Shown here: piece by piece, positions 1 to 7,599 of the stretch
How the letters are laid out: each line of letters begins with the position of its first letter
How positions within the stretch are numbered: the first letter of the stretch is position 1
NCBI GenBank assembly: GCA_018375265.1
Contig: JAHADO010000010.1
Location: 1 to 13,833 of the forward strand
Direction of reading: 5' to 3'
DNA from: Campylobacter concisus
GTDB taxonomy: Bacteria; Campylobacterota; Campylobacteria; Campylobacterales; Campylobacteraceae
Length of the DNA stretch: 13,833 nt
Made by a program: the position numbers and the translations under genes
The notes under the pieces: generated by a model
What the model saw: the letters and a program-made list of their open reading frames with translations, nothing else
Databases searched by the model: none
Told to the model about the DNA's origin: nothing

Positions 1-100
1 TGGGACATTTGACTTGACGGACATTATTTGCTATTTAGCTGGCTGCATTTTGGCTTACGTGTTTGAAAATTTATCTATGCAAAAAAGCAAAGCGCGCTAA
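1..100 (+). CDS. C-terminal fragment of a small membrane protein, possibly VanZ-like
   Basis: Reading from base 2, 32 sense codons run open to a TAA at 98-100, and the start lies outside the window. The visible tail contains GTFDLTDIICYLAGCILAY, a hydrophobic segment preceded by a G-T-F-D-x-x-D-I motif, and ends with a short basic tail (QKSKAR). The motif followed by a terminal membrane helix resembles the end of VanZ-like or DUF2809-like proteins, where a Gly/Arg-x-F-D-x-x-D-I-x-x-N/Y segment precedes the last helix. The gene converges on polA and the stop codons are 88 bases apart. Codon choice and absence of internal stops suggest a real gene, but the fragment is too short for a firm family call, so the VanZ-like label is inference. 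Confidence 0.55.
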   Translation, partial: GTFDLTDIICYLAGCILAYVFENLSMQKSKAR

Positions 101-136
101 ATTTATACCTATTAAATATGCCGTTTAAATTACAAG

Positions 137-179
137 ATAAAAATAGGCTGGCTCATTTAAATTTAGATAGGCCAGCCTA
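137..179 (-). terminator. Rho-independent terminator downstream of polA
   Basis: A perfect 9-bp inverted repeat, TAGGCTGGC at 144-152 and GCCAGCCTA at 171-179, surrounds an 18-base AT-rich loop. Read on the minus strand, the stem is followed directly by TTTTT (complement of 139-143) and then ATCTTG. It lies just beyond the polA stop, so it fits an intrinsic terminator for polA. In the plus direction the stem is followed by AAAATTTACTCTATTTT, a poor U-tract, so termination of the gene at 1-100 would be weaker. Confidence 0.8.
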
Positions 180-188
180 AAATTTACT

Positions 189-2825
189 CTATTTTAACTC
201 TCCCCAGTTTTTCGCGATATTTAGCGATGTTTTAAGTGGCACATTCAGCGAGTAAATTTCCTCCATCGTCTTTTGCGTCGCCTTGCCAAATTCCTGTGCA
301 AACTCGTCTTTTACTTCAAAAATTAGCTCGTCATGGATTTGAAGCAACATTTTTGCGTTTTCATCTAAATTTGCTCTAACTTTTACCATCGCCATCTTAA
401 CTAGATCTGCTGCTGAGCCTTGAAAGACCGTATTTACCGCCTCGCGCTCAAACATAGCTATTTGCATAGGCGTGGCACTTTTAAAGTCAAAGTAGCGCCT
501 TCTGCCAAGCAGTGTCTGCACAAAGCCGTCGTTTTTAGCTGAAATTTTTATGCTCTCCAAAAACTCTTTGATAGTCGCAAATGCCTTAAAGTAGCGCTCT
601 ATATACTCTTTTGCCTCGGCGCGCGTGATATTTACTTGATTAGCGAGCTTGCTTGAGCCCATGCCGTAAATGAGGCCAAAATTTATACTCTTTGCCACGG
701 CTCTGTTTTGCCCGTCGCTGCTACCAAATATACTAATAGCCGCCCTTGCGTGGATATCCTCGTCATTTTTAAACGCCTCAAGCAGCGCAGGATCACGGCT
801 AAAGTGAGCTAGCAGTCTAAGCTCGATCTGGCTGTAGTCAAGCCCCACAAAGCTATATCCCTCGCGCGCCTCAAAGCACTCTCTGACGTCCTTTGCGAGG
901 TTGCCACGAGCTGGGATGTTTTGCAAATTTGGATTTTTACTTGAAAGCCTGCCAGTGCTCGTGCCAGTTTGCAAAAAGCTCGTGTAAATTCTAGAGCCCT
1001 CGTCCTTTTTTGCAAGCGCTAAAAGTGGCTCGCAGTAGGTGCTTTGCAGTTTATATAGCTCTCTGTAAGCTAAAATTTTCTCGATCACTGGATGAGCGTC
1101 TATGAGCTCAGCTAGCACGCTCTCATCGGTGCTATATCCTGTTTTTGTCTTCTTTTTGGTTGGAAGTTTTAGATGCTCAAAAAGTATGACGCCAAGCTGT
1201 TTTACTGAGTTTATGTTGAAATTTTCGCCGCTTAGCTCGTAAATTTCGCTTGTTAGCGCCTTTAGTTTGGTGTCATTATCAAAGATAAGTTTTTGCATTT
1301 TGGCTTCATTTATCTTAATGCCGTTTTGCTCCATATCAAAGAGCGTAAGGATAAATGGAAACTCGTGTGTATCGGCAAGGGCGAGTAAATTTTTATCAAG
1401 CGTGCTTTTAAAAGTTTTATAAAATTTAAGCGTTATCCAAGCGTCCTCGCTCGCGTATTTGGCGGCATTTTCTAGCGGCACATCGCCAAAGGTTTGCCCC
1501 TTTTTGACCACATCTTCAAATTTGATCGTATCATAGTCGTAGAGCCTCTTTGCCAGCGCGTCCATGCCAACGCTCGAGTTTGGATCGCTAAGCCACGCAA
1601 GTATCATCGTATCTTTGAAATTTGCAGGCGGGTTTAGCCCAAGGTTGTTTTTTACGATCTCAAAGTCGTATTTTAAATTTTGTCCGATCACGCAGCCTTT
1701 GTAAATTTGTCCTACCGCCCAAGTGGCAAATTTTAGGTCGATTTGCTTTGGCGCGCCTAGGTAGTTGTGAGCTACTGGCACGTAGTAGGCGTCCTCGTCG
1801 TTAAAGCAAAAGCTAAAACCAACGATCTTTGCGCTCTTGCTATCAACGCCCGTGGTCTCGGTGTCAAAGGCGACGATAGTCTCTGGTGTGATGTCGGCAA
1901 GCAGTTTCTCAACACTCGCTTCATCAAGTAGTAAATTTGCTCTAAAGCCGAGCTTAAATTCAGCATTTTCCTCTTTTTGCAAGCTCTTAAGAAGCCTGTT
2001 TAGATCGTACTCTTTTAAAATTTCTGAGATGTTTATCAAAGGATTTTGCTCTGGAAATTTGGATTGTTCAAGATCAAGCGAAGTGATGGCGTCATCAAAG
2101 AGCGTGGCTAGTTTTTTGCTCAAAAACGCCTCGTCTCTTGCGGCTGCTAGCATATTTTTGGTGCGCTCGTTTCTAAGAAGGGCTAAATTTTCATAAATTC
2201 CCTCTAGGCTGCCATACTCTGCTAAGAGCTTCTTAGCTCCCACTGCGCCGATACCTTTGACGCCTGGGATATTATCCGAGCTGTCTCCTGCGATCGCTAA
2301 AAAGTCCCTGACCTGCGCCGGATAGACGCCGTACTTTTCAAAGCAGCTAGCGCTATCGTGGTCGATCTTGCTTTGTGGGCTGTAGATGCTCACTTTGCCG
2401 TCCTCTATGAGCTGGTAAAGGTCCTTATCATGCGTGACTATTCGCACAAATATATCTTTATCTTTGCAAATTTTAACCGCACTTGCGATGATATCATCAG
2501 CCTCGTAGCCCTCGCGGCTAAGGCTGTAAAGTCCCATTTTTTCTATCATATCTATACAAACTGGCAGCTGCTCTTTTAGCTGAGCTGGCGGCTCGCTCCT
2601 GTTTGCCTTATATTCGCCCAAAATTTCGTGGCGCAGGGTCTTGCCCTTGCTATCAAGTGCGAAGATGAGGTAGTCGCTTTGGTACTCGTCTTTTAGGCTC
2701 GCTATGAAATTTGCAAAGCCACTTATCATGCCACTTGGTTTGCCATCTCTGTTTTTAAGCCCGCTCATAGCGTAGTAAAGCCTAAAAAAGAAGCCAAAAG
2801 TATCAATAATCGTAAGTGTTTTCAT
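189..2825 (-). CDS. polA: DNA polymerase I
   Basis: This 878-residue enzyme fills gaps and removes RNA primers during replication and repair. The 5' nuclease domain (about 1-290) keeps the metal-binding acidic residues D8, D58, EADD at 108-111, D133/D135 and D181/D184, plus the helix-hairpin-helix PGVKGIG. The 3'-5' exonuclease domain (about 310-480) keeps all three proofreading motifs: DTET at 321-324, NLKYD at 383-387, and Y457 with D461. The polymerase domain has motif A DYSQIELR (663-670), motif B R708-K712-Y720 with INFGLIYG, and motif C HDE (831-833). The protein is therefore predicted to have all three activities, with a length normal for family A. An AAGGA site (complement of 2832-2836) lies six bases before the ATG. 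The gene is divergent from obgE and is followed by a strong hairpin terminator. Confidence 0.98.
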   Translation of the reverse strand: MKTLTIIDTFGFFFRLYYAMSGLKNRDGKPSGMISGFANFIASLKDEYQSDYLIFALDSKGKTLRHEILGEYKANRSEPPAQLKEQLPVCIDMIEKMGLYSLSREGYEADDIIASAVKICKDKDIFVRIVTHDKDLYQLIEDGKVSIYSPQSKIDHDSASCFEKYGVYPAQVRDFLAIAGDSSDNIPGVKGIGAVGAKKLLAEYGSLEGIYENLALLRNERTKNMLAAARDEAFLSKKLATLFDDAITSLDLEQSKFPEQNPLINISEILKEYDLNRLLKSLQKEENAEFKLGFRANLLLDEASVEKLLADITPETIVAFDTETTGVDSKSAKIVGFSFCFNDEDAYYVPVAHNYLGAPKQIDLKFATWAVGQIYKGCVIGQNLKYDFEIVKNNLGLNPPANFKDTMILAWLSDPNSSVGMDALAKRLYDYDTIKFEDVVKKGQTFGDVPLENAAKYASEDAWITLKFYKTFKSTLDKNLLALADTHEFPFILTLFDMEQNGIKINEAKMQKLIFDNDTKLKALTSEIYELSGENFNINSVKQLGVILFEHLKLPTKKKTKTGYSTDESVLAELIDAHPVIEKILAYRELYKLQSTYCEPLLALAKKDEGSRIYTSFLQTGTSTGRLSSKNPNLQNIPARGNLAKDVRECFEAREGYSFVGLDYSQIELRLLAHFSRDPALLEAFKNDEDIHARAAISIFGSSDGQNRAVAKSINFGLIYGMGSSKLANQVNITRAEAKEYIERYFKAFATIKEFLESIKISAKNDGFVQTLLGRRRYFDFKSATPMQIAMFEREAVNTVFQGSAADLVKMAMVKVRANLDENAKMLLQIHDELIFEVKDEFAQEFGKATQKTMEEIYSLNVPLKTSLNIAKNWGELK

Positions 2826-3000
2826 TCTCTATCCTTTTGCGCCATTTTATGAAATTTAGGCAAAAATTTGGCTGATTTTCTAAATTTATGATGTGGCAAG
2901 AAAAAAATAACATTTTGAATACAAAACAAATTTTAATCATTTAAAAGATATAATCTCGCCTAAAATTCAAACTAAATAATAGATAAATTTAAGGTAAAAA
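2826..3000. other. Divergent polA/obgE intergenic region
   Basis: These 175 bases separate the polA and obgE starts. The right half holds the obgE promoter and ribosome binding site. The left half should contain the polA promoter on the minus strand, but I see no strong TATAAT match there. The minus-strand sequence CATAAATTTAG within 2881-2891 is only a weak candidate. The stretch is AT-rich with A/T runs and no ORF or clear hairpin. Confidence 0.6.
2949..2954 (+). promoter_or_regulatory. Sigma-70 type -10 box for the obgE cluster
   Basis: An exact TATAAT is embedded in AAAAGATATAATCTCG. The sequence upstream is a T/A-rich run (AACAAATTTTAATC), as usual for Campylobacter promoters, which often lack a conserved -35 box. 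Transcription would start near 2961 and give a leader of about 40 bases ending in the obgE ribosome binding site AAGG (2991-2994). No other match of this quality is visible before the gap at 8461-8555, so this may drive the whole obgE-to-parB string. Confidence 0.7.
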
Positions 3001-4059
3001 ATGTTTATAGATAGCGTGAAATTAACCCTAAGTTCAGGCCACGGCGGAGCTGGTGCAGTAAGCTTTCGCCGCGAAAAACACGTCATTTTAGGCGGCCCAG
3101 ACGGCGGCGACGGCGGCGACGGTGGAGATGTCTATTTTGTCTGCGACAATAACACCCACACACTGGCAAACTACAAGGGCAAAAGGGCGATGAGAGCGAG
3201 CGACGGCGAGGCTGGCATGGGCAGACGCATGACTGGCAAAAAGGGCGAGAGCTTAGAGCTCATCGTGCCACCAGGAACGGCGGTCTATGACGCGCAGACA
3301 AACGAGCTACTTTGCGACATGGTAAATGAGGGGCAAAGGACGCTATTTTTAAAAGGCGGCAAGGGAGGACTTGGAAATTTCCACTTTAAAAACTCTATCA
3401 ACCAAGCTCCAGAATACGCTCAAAAGGGCATGCCAGAAGAGAGCATAGAGGTCAGGCTCGAGCTAAAGCTGATAGCTGACGTGGGCCTTGTTGGCTTTCC
3501 AAATGTCGGCAAATCAACGCTTATATCAGCTGTCTCAAACGCCAAACCACAGATCGCAAACTATGAATTTACCACGCTTACGCCAAAGCTCGGACTTGTC
3601 GAGGTCGATCAGTTTAGCGGCTTTGTCATGGCTGACATCCCTGGCATCATCGAGGGAGCGAGCGACGGACGCGGCCTTGGCGTGCAGTTTTTAAAGCATA
3701 TCGAGAGAAATAAAATTTTGCTTTTTATGATAGATAGTGCGAACTACAGAAGCATGAGCGAGCAGTTTAGCGTGCTAAAAGAGGAGGTCGCTAAATTTTC
3801 AAGTGTGCTTGCCAGCAGGGACTATGCTATCGCGATCACCAGAGTCGATGCGGCTGAAAATTTAGATGAAAATATAAAAGAATTTATGAAAAGCATAAAT
3901 TTAGAGCCAAATCAAGATGGTAAATTTGTCTATAAGCAAGACCTATACAGCTTTGACGCGAAAAAACCATACTTTGTTTTGCGGGTCTCATCAGCGACAA
4001 ATGAGAACATCGACGAGCTTAAATTTGCACTACTTGAGCTACTAAAAAAGGAGCTTTGA
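3001..4059 (+). CDS. obgE: Obg family GTPase (CgtA), ribosome assembly factor
   Basis: This 352-residue protein binds the large ribosomal subunit, acting in assembly and stringent-response control. The N-terminal Obg fold (about 1-158) is glycine-rich, with [12 protein letters not shown] near 35-46 and [11 protein letters not shown] at 116-126. The G domain shows G1 GFPNVGKS (165-172), switch I TT (191-192), G3 DIPG (212-215) and G5 SSA (330-332). The G4 position reads TRVD (280-283) instead of NKxD; the specificity aspartate is kept but the Asn and Lys are not. The protein ends shortly after the G domain, so the C-terminal OCT domain found in Bacillus Obg is absent. The ATG follows AAGG by six bases. 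It is the first gene of the plus-strand cluster, behind a TATAAT promoter. Confidence 0.97.
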   Translation: MFIDSVKLTLSSGHGGAGAVSFRREKHVILGGPDGGDGGDGGDVYFVCDNNTHTLANYKGKRAMRASDGEAGMGRRMTGKKGESLELIVPPGTAVYDAQTNELLCDMVNEGQRTLFLKGGKGGLGNFHFKNSINQAPEYAQKGMPEESIEVRLELKLIADVGLVGFPNVGKSTLISAVSNAKPQIANYEFTTLTPKLGLVEVDQFSGFVMADIPGIIEGASDGRGLGVQFLKHIERNKILLFMIDSANYRSMSEQFSVLKEEVAKFSSVLASRDYAIAITRVDAAENLDENIKEFMKSINLEPNQDGKFVYKQDLYSFDAKKPYFVLRVSSATNENIDELKFALLELLKKEL

Positions 4060-4105
4060 GTTGCGACTTTTTAGTGCTTTGAACTTAGAAATTTAAGAGT
4101 ATAAA

Positions 4106-4441
4106 ATGAAGAAAATTTTTTGCATTGTGCTATTTTGCCTTAGCGCATATAGCTGCGAGCCAGCCGATCCAGCATATATGTTTTTGGATTTTAATGATAT
4201 TGACCGCGACGGCACGCTAAATTTAGATGAGTGGAAGGCATGTAAAACGCCATCTATGCTAAAAATAGCACCAGATCTATGCACTGGGCAGGAATTTAAG
4301 AGGCTTGATACAAACCGAAACGGCAAAATTAGCATTGATGAGCTAGGAAGTTTACTGTTTCAAAAGATTAGTTGGCAGAAAGATCCTTGCGCCTTTTGGC
4401 TGAAGGGTAGCCAAAACGCAGATCAAAATAAAAGTCGTTGA
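4106..4441 (+). CDS. Small exported EF-hand calcium-binding protein
   Basis: This 111-residue protein starts with a signal peptide: MKK, a hydrophobic core to about residue 14, then A-Y-S before C17. Cleavage by signal peptidase I after AYS is plausible. A lipoprotein reading at C17 is less likely, because tyrosine at -2 does not fit the lipobox. Two canonical EF-hand loops follow. Loop 1 at 31-42 (DIDRDGTLNLDE) has ligands D31, D33, D35, N39 and E42. Loop 2 at 68-79 (DTNRNGKISIDE) has D68, N70, N72, S76 and E79. Four cysteines remain in the mature part (C17, C46, C59, C95) and could form periplasmic disulfides. The start follows AAGAG (4095-4099) by six bases. The gene lies between obgE and fmt and ends 16 bases before the fmt start. 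Ca2+ binding is inferred from the loops; the cellular role is unknown. Confidence 0.85.
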   Translation: MKKIFCIVLFCLSAYSCEPADPAYMFLDFNDIDRDGTLNLDEWKACKTPSMLKIAPDLCTGQEFKRLDTNRNGKISIDELGSLLFQKISWQKDPCAFWLKGSQNADQNKSR

Positions 4442-4457
4442 AATTTAAAGGAAAGTG

Positions 4458-5363
4458 ATGAATGTAGTTTTTATGGGGACGCCTGATTATGCCGTTAGGA
4501 TACTTAGGCACCTAAAAGAGGCTGGCTTTAATATAAAAGCGGTCTTTACCCAGCCTGATAAGCCAGTTGGCAGAAAGCAAATTTTAACCCCAAGCGAGGT
4601 TAAAATTTACGCAAAAAATGAGCTAATAGGCGTGCCAGTCTTTACACCAAATACGCTAAAAGATGAGGCGGTGGTTGCCGAGCTAAAGGCATTTGAGCCT
4701 AAATTTATCGTAGTGGCAGCTTATGGCAAAATTTTGCCACAAAATGTGCTTGACGTGGCGACTTGTATAAATTTACACGCCTCGATCTTGCCAAAATATA
4801 GAGGTGCTAGCCCCATTCAAAGCGCGATCCTAGCAGGCGAGAAACAAACTGGCGTCACAGCTATGCTAATGGACGCTGGGCTTGATACTGGCGATATGCT
4901 GGACTTCATCTATACGCCTTGCGAGAGCAAGATGTCAAGCGAGCTTTTTAGTGAGCTTGGCGAGCTTGGCGGCGAGCTAATCGTAAAAGTGCTTAAAAAT
5001 TTTGAAAATTTAAAGCCACAAAAGCAAGATGAGAGCAAGGCTACGCACTGCAAAAAGATAAGCAAGAGCGACGGACTTTTTAGCTTTGATGAAGAGGCGG
5101 TGCAAATTTATAATAAATTTCGTGCGCTCACACCTTGGCCAGGACTTTATCTAGCAAGTGGGCTTAAAATTTTATCTCTTGAGCTAAGTGAAAAAAGTGG
5201 CAAAAGTGGAGAAATTTTAAGCGTAGAAAAAGATCACGTTGTGGTTGCTTGCAAGGGCGGAGCGGTCAAAATTTACGAGCTTCAAGAGCCAAGCAAAAAG
5301 CCAACAAACGCAAAAGCATATATAAATGGTAAGCGTCTTAGCGTTGGTGATGAATTAAAATAA
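4458..5363 (+). CDS. fmt: Methionyl-tRNA formyltransferase
   Basis: The enzyme transfers a formyl group from 10-formyl-tetrahydrofolate to Met-tRNAfMet for translation initiation. I choose the ATG at 4458 (301 residues). An in-frame GTG sits one codon earlier, but AAAGGA (4447-4452) is five bases from the ATG and only two from the GTG. The N-terminal formyltransferase domain starts with MNVVFMGTPDYA and carries the catalytic triad N105, H107 and D143 inside NLHASILPKYRG and MDAGLDTGDML. The C-terminal tRNA-binding domain covers roughly 200-301, with FRALTPWPGLYL near its start. Length and motifs are normal. It is followed after 16 bases by thiD. Confidence 0.97.
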   Translation: MNVVFMGTPDYAVRILRHLKEAGFNIKAVFTQPDKPVGRKQILTPSEVKIYAKNELIGVPVFTPNTLKDEAVVAELKAFEPKFIVVAAYGKILPQNVLDVATCINLHASILPKYRGASPIQSAILAGEKQTGVTAMLMDAGLDTGDMLDFIYTPCESKMSSELFSELGELGGELIVKVLKNFENLKPQKQDESKATHCKKISKSDGLFSFDEEAVQIYNKFRALTPWPGLYLASGLKILSLELSEKSGKSGEILSVEKDHVVVACKGGAVKIYELQEPSKKPTNAKAYINGKRLSVGDELK

Positions 5364-5379
5364 ATTTAAAGGAGCGGTT

Positions 5380-6168
5380 ATGAAAAATGCGCTAAGTATA
5401 GCAGGGGTTGATCCAAGCGGTGGAGCTGGGGTTTTGGCTGATATAAAGGTCTTTATAGCACACGGCGTATATGCGATGGGGGCGATCACAGCGGTCACTG
5501 CTCAAAATACAAATGGCATATTTGGCATGCAGCTAGTTGAAACTAAGCTCATTGAGGATCAGATCAAGGCGATATTTGATGATATAAGAGTTGATGTGAT
5601 AAAAATAGGCGTCGTCCCAAGCGTTGAAATCATCAAAAGCGTCGCAAAAACGCTACGAGAGATCAAAAATTTACCGCCAGTCGTGCTTGATCCGGTAATG
5701 AGCTGCAAAAATGGCGACATCTGGCTAGAGGGCGCTGCAAAAGACGCGATCGTGGAGGAGCTTTTCCCGCTTGCAAGCGTAATCACGCCAAATATCTTTG
5801 AAGCACGCGAAATTTTAAAGCGTGAGCTAAAGGGCGAGGGCGAGCTCAAAGAGGCTTGCAAGGATCTTTTAAAATTTGGCACAAAGAGCGTTTATCTAAT
5901 GTGTGGCGAGCTTGACGGCTAGTCGCTTGTTATATTTTTTGATGGAAACGTGTATGAAATCTTTAGCGATGAGCGCATAAAAACGACAGCGACACATGGC
6001 TCAGGCTGCTCGCTATCAAGTGCGATCGCTTCAAATTTAGCAAATGGGCTTAGTCTAAAAGAAAGCGTGAAAAATGCGCATGATTATATCTTTAATGCTA
6101 TTAAAAACGCGGTCATCATCGGCGGCGGACAAAATCCGGTAAATCACTTCTATAAATTTAAGGTGTGA
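5380..6168 (+). pseudogene. thiD: Hydroxymethylpyrimidine (phosphate) kinase, interrupted by an in-frame TAG
   Basis: ThiD phosphorylates HMP and HMP-P for thiamine synthesis. The frame opens at an ATG five bases after AAAGGAG (5368-5374) and reads SIAGVDPSGGAGVLADIKVF (residues 6-25), VLDPVM at 102-107 and VITPN at 135-139, all typical of ThiD. A TAG at 5920-5922 stops it after 180 residues. The same frame then continues without shift to a TGA at 6166-6168: strand residues VIFFDG, then HGSGCS at 206-211 with the anion-hole/catalytic cysteine at C210, then a normal helix-rich C-terminus. Counting the TAG as one residue gives 262 positions, the usual ThiD length. The 180-residue product alone would lack the active-site loop, so it should be inactive. 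A nonsense mutation, a base error or readthrough could explain this. A GTG at 5950 could restart translation. Confidence 0.9.
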
Positions 6169-6169
6169 T

Positions 6170-6805
6170 TTGAAGGTTGAGTTTATCCAAAGCTTGCCTT
6201 CGACGCAGGAATTTTTGATAGAAGCCCTAAAAAACGGCGAGATAAAGCCACCACACATGATCGTGGCGCACAATCAAACTAAAGGGGTCGGCAGCCGCGG
6301 CAACAGCTGGGAGGGGCTTGGCGGAAATTTATTTATGTCATTTTGCATAAACGAAGATGAACTGCCAAGCGACATACCTCCGCCCTCGATCTCGATATAT
6401 TTTTCTATGTTGATGCGTGAAGTCTTGAGCGAACTTGGCTCAAAGTGCTGGCTAAAATGGCCAAATGATTTTTACGTAGATGACCTTAAAATAGGCGGTA
6501 CTTTGACAAATAAAGTTGATGAAATTTACATTTGCGGCATGGGGATAAATTTGGCTAGCGCGCCCGAAAACGCGGGCATTTTAGATATCAAAACTAGCGT
6601 AGACGAGCTAGTTTGGGGCTTTGTTAGCATGCTTGATAAAAAGATTTTATGGAAGCCAATTTTTAGCAAATTTAGGATAGACTTTTGCAAGTCAAAAAGT
6701 TTTATTACGCATATTGCAAATAGAGCTGTTTCGCTTCAGGATGCTGAAATTTGCGAGGATGGAGCGATATTATTAAACGGGGAAAAGGTATATTCGTTAA
6801 GATGA
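6170..6805 (+). CDS. birA: Biotin--[acetyl-CoA-carboxylase] ligase, short form without DNA-binding domain
   Basis: The enzyme makes biotinyl-AMP and attaches biotin to the carboxyl carrier protein of carboxylases. The 211-residue protein contains the adenylate-binding loop GVGSRGNSW (39-47), LKWPND (95-100), K107-IGG and the GMGINLA segment (123-129). There is no N-terminal helix-turn-helix, so unlike E. coli BirA it should not act as a repressor, and the C-terminal SH3-like domain is reduced. The start is a TTG (6170-6172). No in-frame ATG fits, AAGG (6160-6163) is spaced six bases away, and the first residues MKVEFIQSLPSTQ match the family start. It begins one base after the thiD stop and its TGA overlaps the parA ATG, which suggests translational coupling on both sides. 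Confidence 0.93.
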   Translation: MKVEFIQSLPSTQEFLIEALKNGEIKPPHMIVAHNQTKGVGSRGNSWEGLGGNLFMSFCINEDELPSDIPPPSISIYFSMLMREVLSELGSKCWLKWPNDFYVDDLKIGGTLTNKVDEIYICGMGINLASAPENAGILDIKTSVDELVWGFVSMLDKKILWKPIFSKFRIDFCKSKSFITHIANRAVSLQDAEICEDGAILLNGEKVYSLR

Positions 6806-7584
6806 GCGAGATAATAACAATAGCTAACCAAAAAGGCGGCGTTGGCAAGACCACAACGGCCGTAAATTTAGCCGCATCACTGGCGGTTGCTGAGAAAAAA
6901 GTATTATTAATAGACATCGATCCACAGGCAAACGCGACGACAGGACTTGGTTTTAGCAGAAGCGACTACGAGTTTAACATCTATCACGTCTTAACAGATA
7001 GGAAAAAACTCTCACAAATCGTGCTAAAAACTGAGATTCCAACGCTTTTTCTAGCTCCGTCGAACATCGGACTTGTCGGCATCGAGCAAGAATTCAACGA
7101 TCAAAGCAAAGACTATAAACTAATCCTTAAAAATAAAATTTCAGAAGTTGTAGATGACTATGATTTTATCATCATCGATAGTCCTCCAGCACTTGGCAGC
7201 ATCACGATAAATGCTCTTAGTGCAAGCGATAGTGTGATCATCCCTATACAGTGCGAATTTTACGCACTTGAGGGCTTAGCACAGATCCTAAACACAGTTA
7301 AGATCATCAAAAAAACGATAAATCCAAAGCTAAATATAAAGGGCTTTTTGCCGACTATGTTTAGCTCGCAAAACAATCTCTCAAAAGAGACCATTGCAAA
7401 TTTAAAGCAGCATTTTGAAAATAAGCTCTTTAAAAGCAAGGACGGCAAAGAGGAATTTGTAGTCGTCCCAAGAAATGTAAAACTTGCTGAAAGCCCAAGT
7501 TTTGGTAAGCCGGTGATACTTTATGATATAAAATCACCAGGCTCGATCGCATATCAAAATTTGGCATATTGTATTTTAAACTAA
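6802..7584 (+). CDS. parA: Chromosome partitioning ATPase ParA (Soj)
   Basis: ParA is a DNA-bound ATPase whose gradient moves ParB-parS complexes to segregate the chromosome origin. From the ATG at 6802 the protein has 260 residues. It starts MSEIITIANQ, followed by the deviant Walker A KGGVGKTT (11-18) with signature lysine K11, the Walker A' LLIDIDPQ (35-42) and the Walker B FIIIDSPP (122-129). It has no N-terminal HTH, as in chromosomal Soj-type ParA. A longer reading from 6751 would overlap birA by 55 bases and add residues not seen in the family. The ATG overlaps the birA stop (ATGA), and the nearest AAGG is 13 bases upstream, so translation probably depends on coupling. parB follows after 15 bases. 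Confidence 0.97.
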   Translation: MSEIITIANQKGGVGKTTTAVNLAASLAVAEKKVLLIDIDPQANATTGLGFSRSDYEFNIYHVLTDRKKLSQIVLKTEIPTLFLAPSNIGLVGIEQEFNDQSKDYKLILKNKISEVVDDYDFIIIDSPPALGSITINALSASDSVIIPIQCEFYALEGLAQILNTVKIIKKTINPKLNIKGFLPTMFSSQNNLSKETIANLKQHFENKLFKSKDGKEEFVVVPRNVKLAESPSFGKPVILYDIKSPGSIAYQNLAYCILN

Positions 7585-7599
7585 AAAATAAGGAAAAAA

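Noticed and set aside
1837..2196. Plus-strand 119-codon ORF, Ser/Phe-rich
   Set aside because: It is antisense to the well-conserved polA nuclease domains, has low-complexity Ser/Leu/Phe composition typical of shadow frames, and no credible ribosome binding site.
4061..4096. Mini-ORF starting with TTG after obgE (11 codons), possible proB remnant
   Set aside because: Too short to show any family resemblance and without a proper ribosome binding site of its own; treated as spacer.
4455..4457. GTG as the fmt start
   Set aside because: It is only two bases after the AAAGGA site, while the next codon is an ATG at ideal spacing and matches the family N-terminus.
5920..5922. Recoding of the thiD TAG as pyrrolysine or programmed readthrough
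   Set aside because: No hairpin suggestive of a recoding element is evident after the stop, the following bases (TCGCTT) do not match known readthrough contexts, and pyrrolysine systems are not expected in Campylobacter. A mutation or error is simpler.
6751..6801. Upstream start extending ParA by 17 residues
   Set aside because: The added residues overlap birA and precede the conserved MSEIITIANQ start; the ATGA overlap at 6802 is the natural arrangement.
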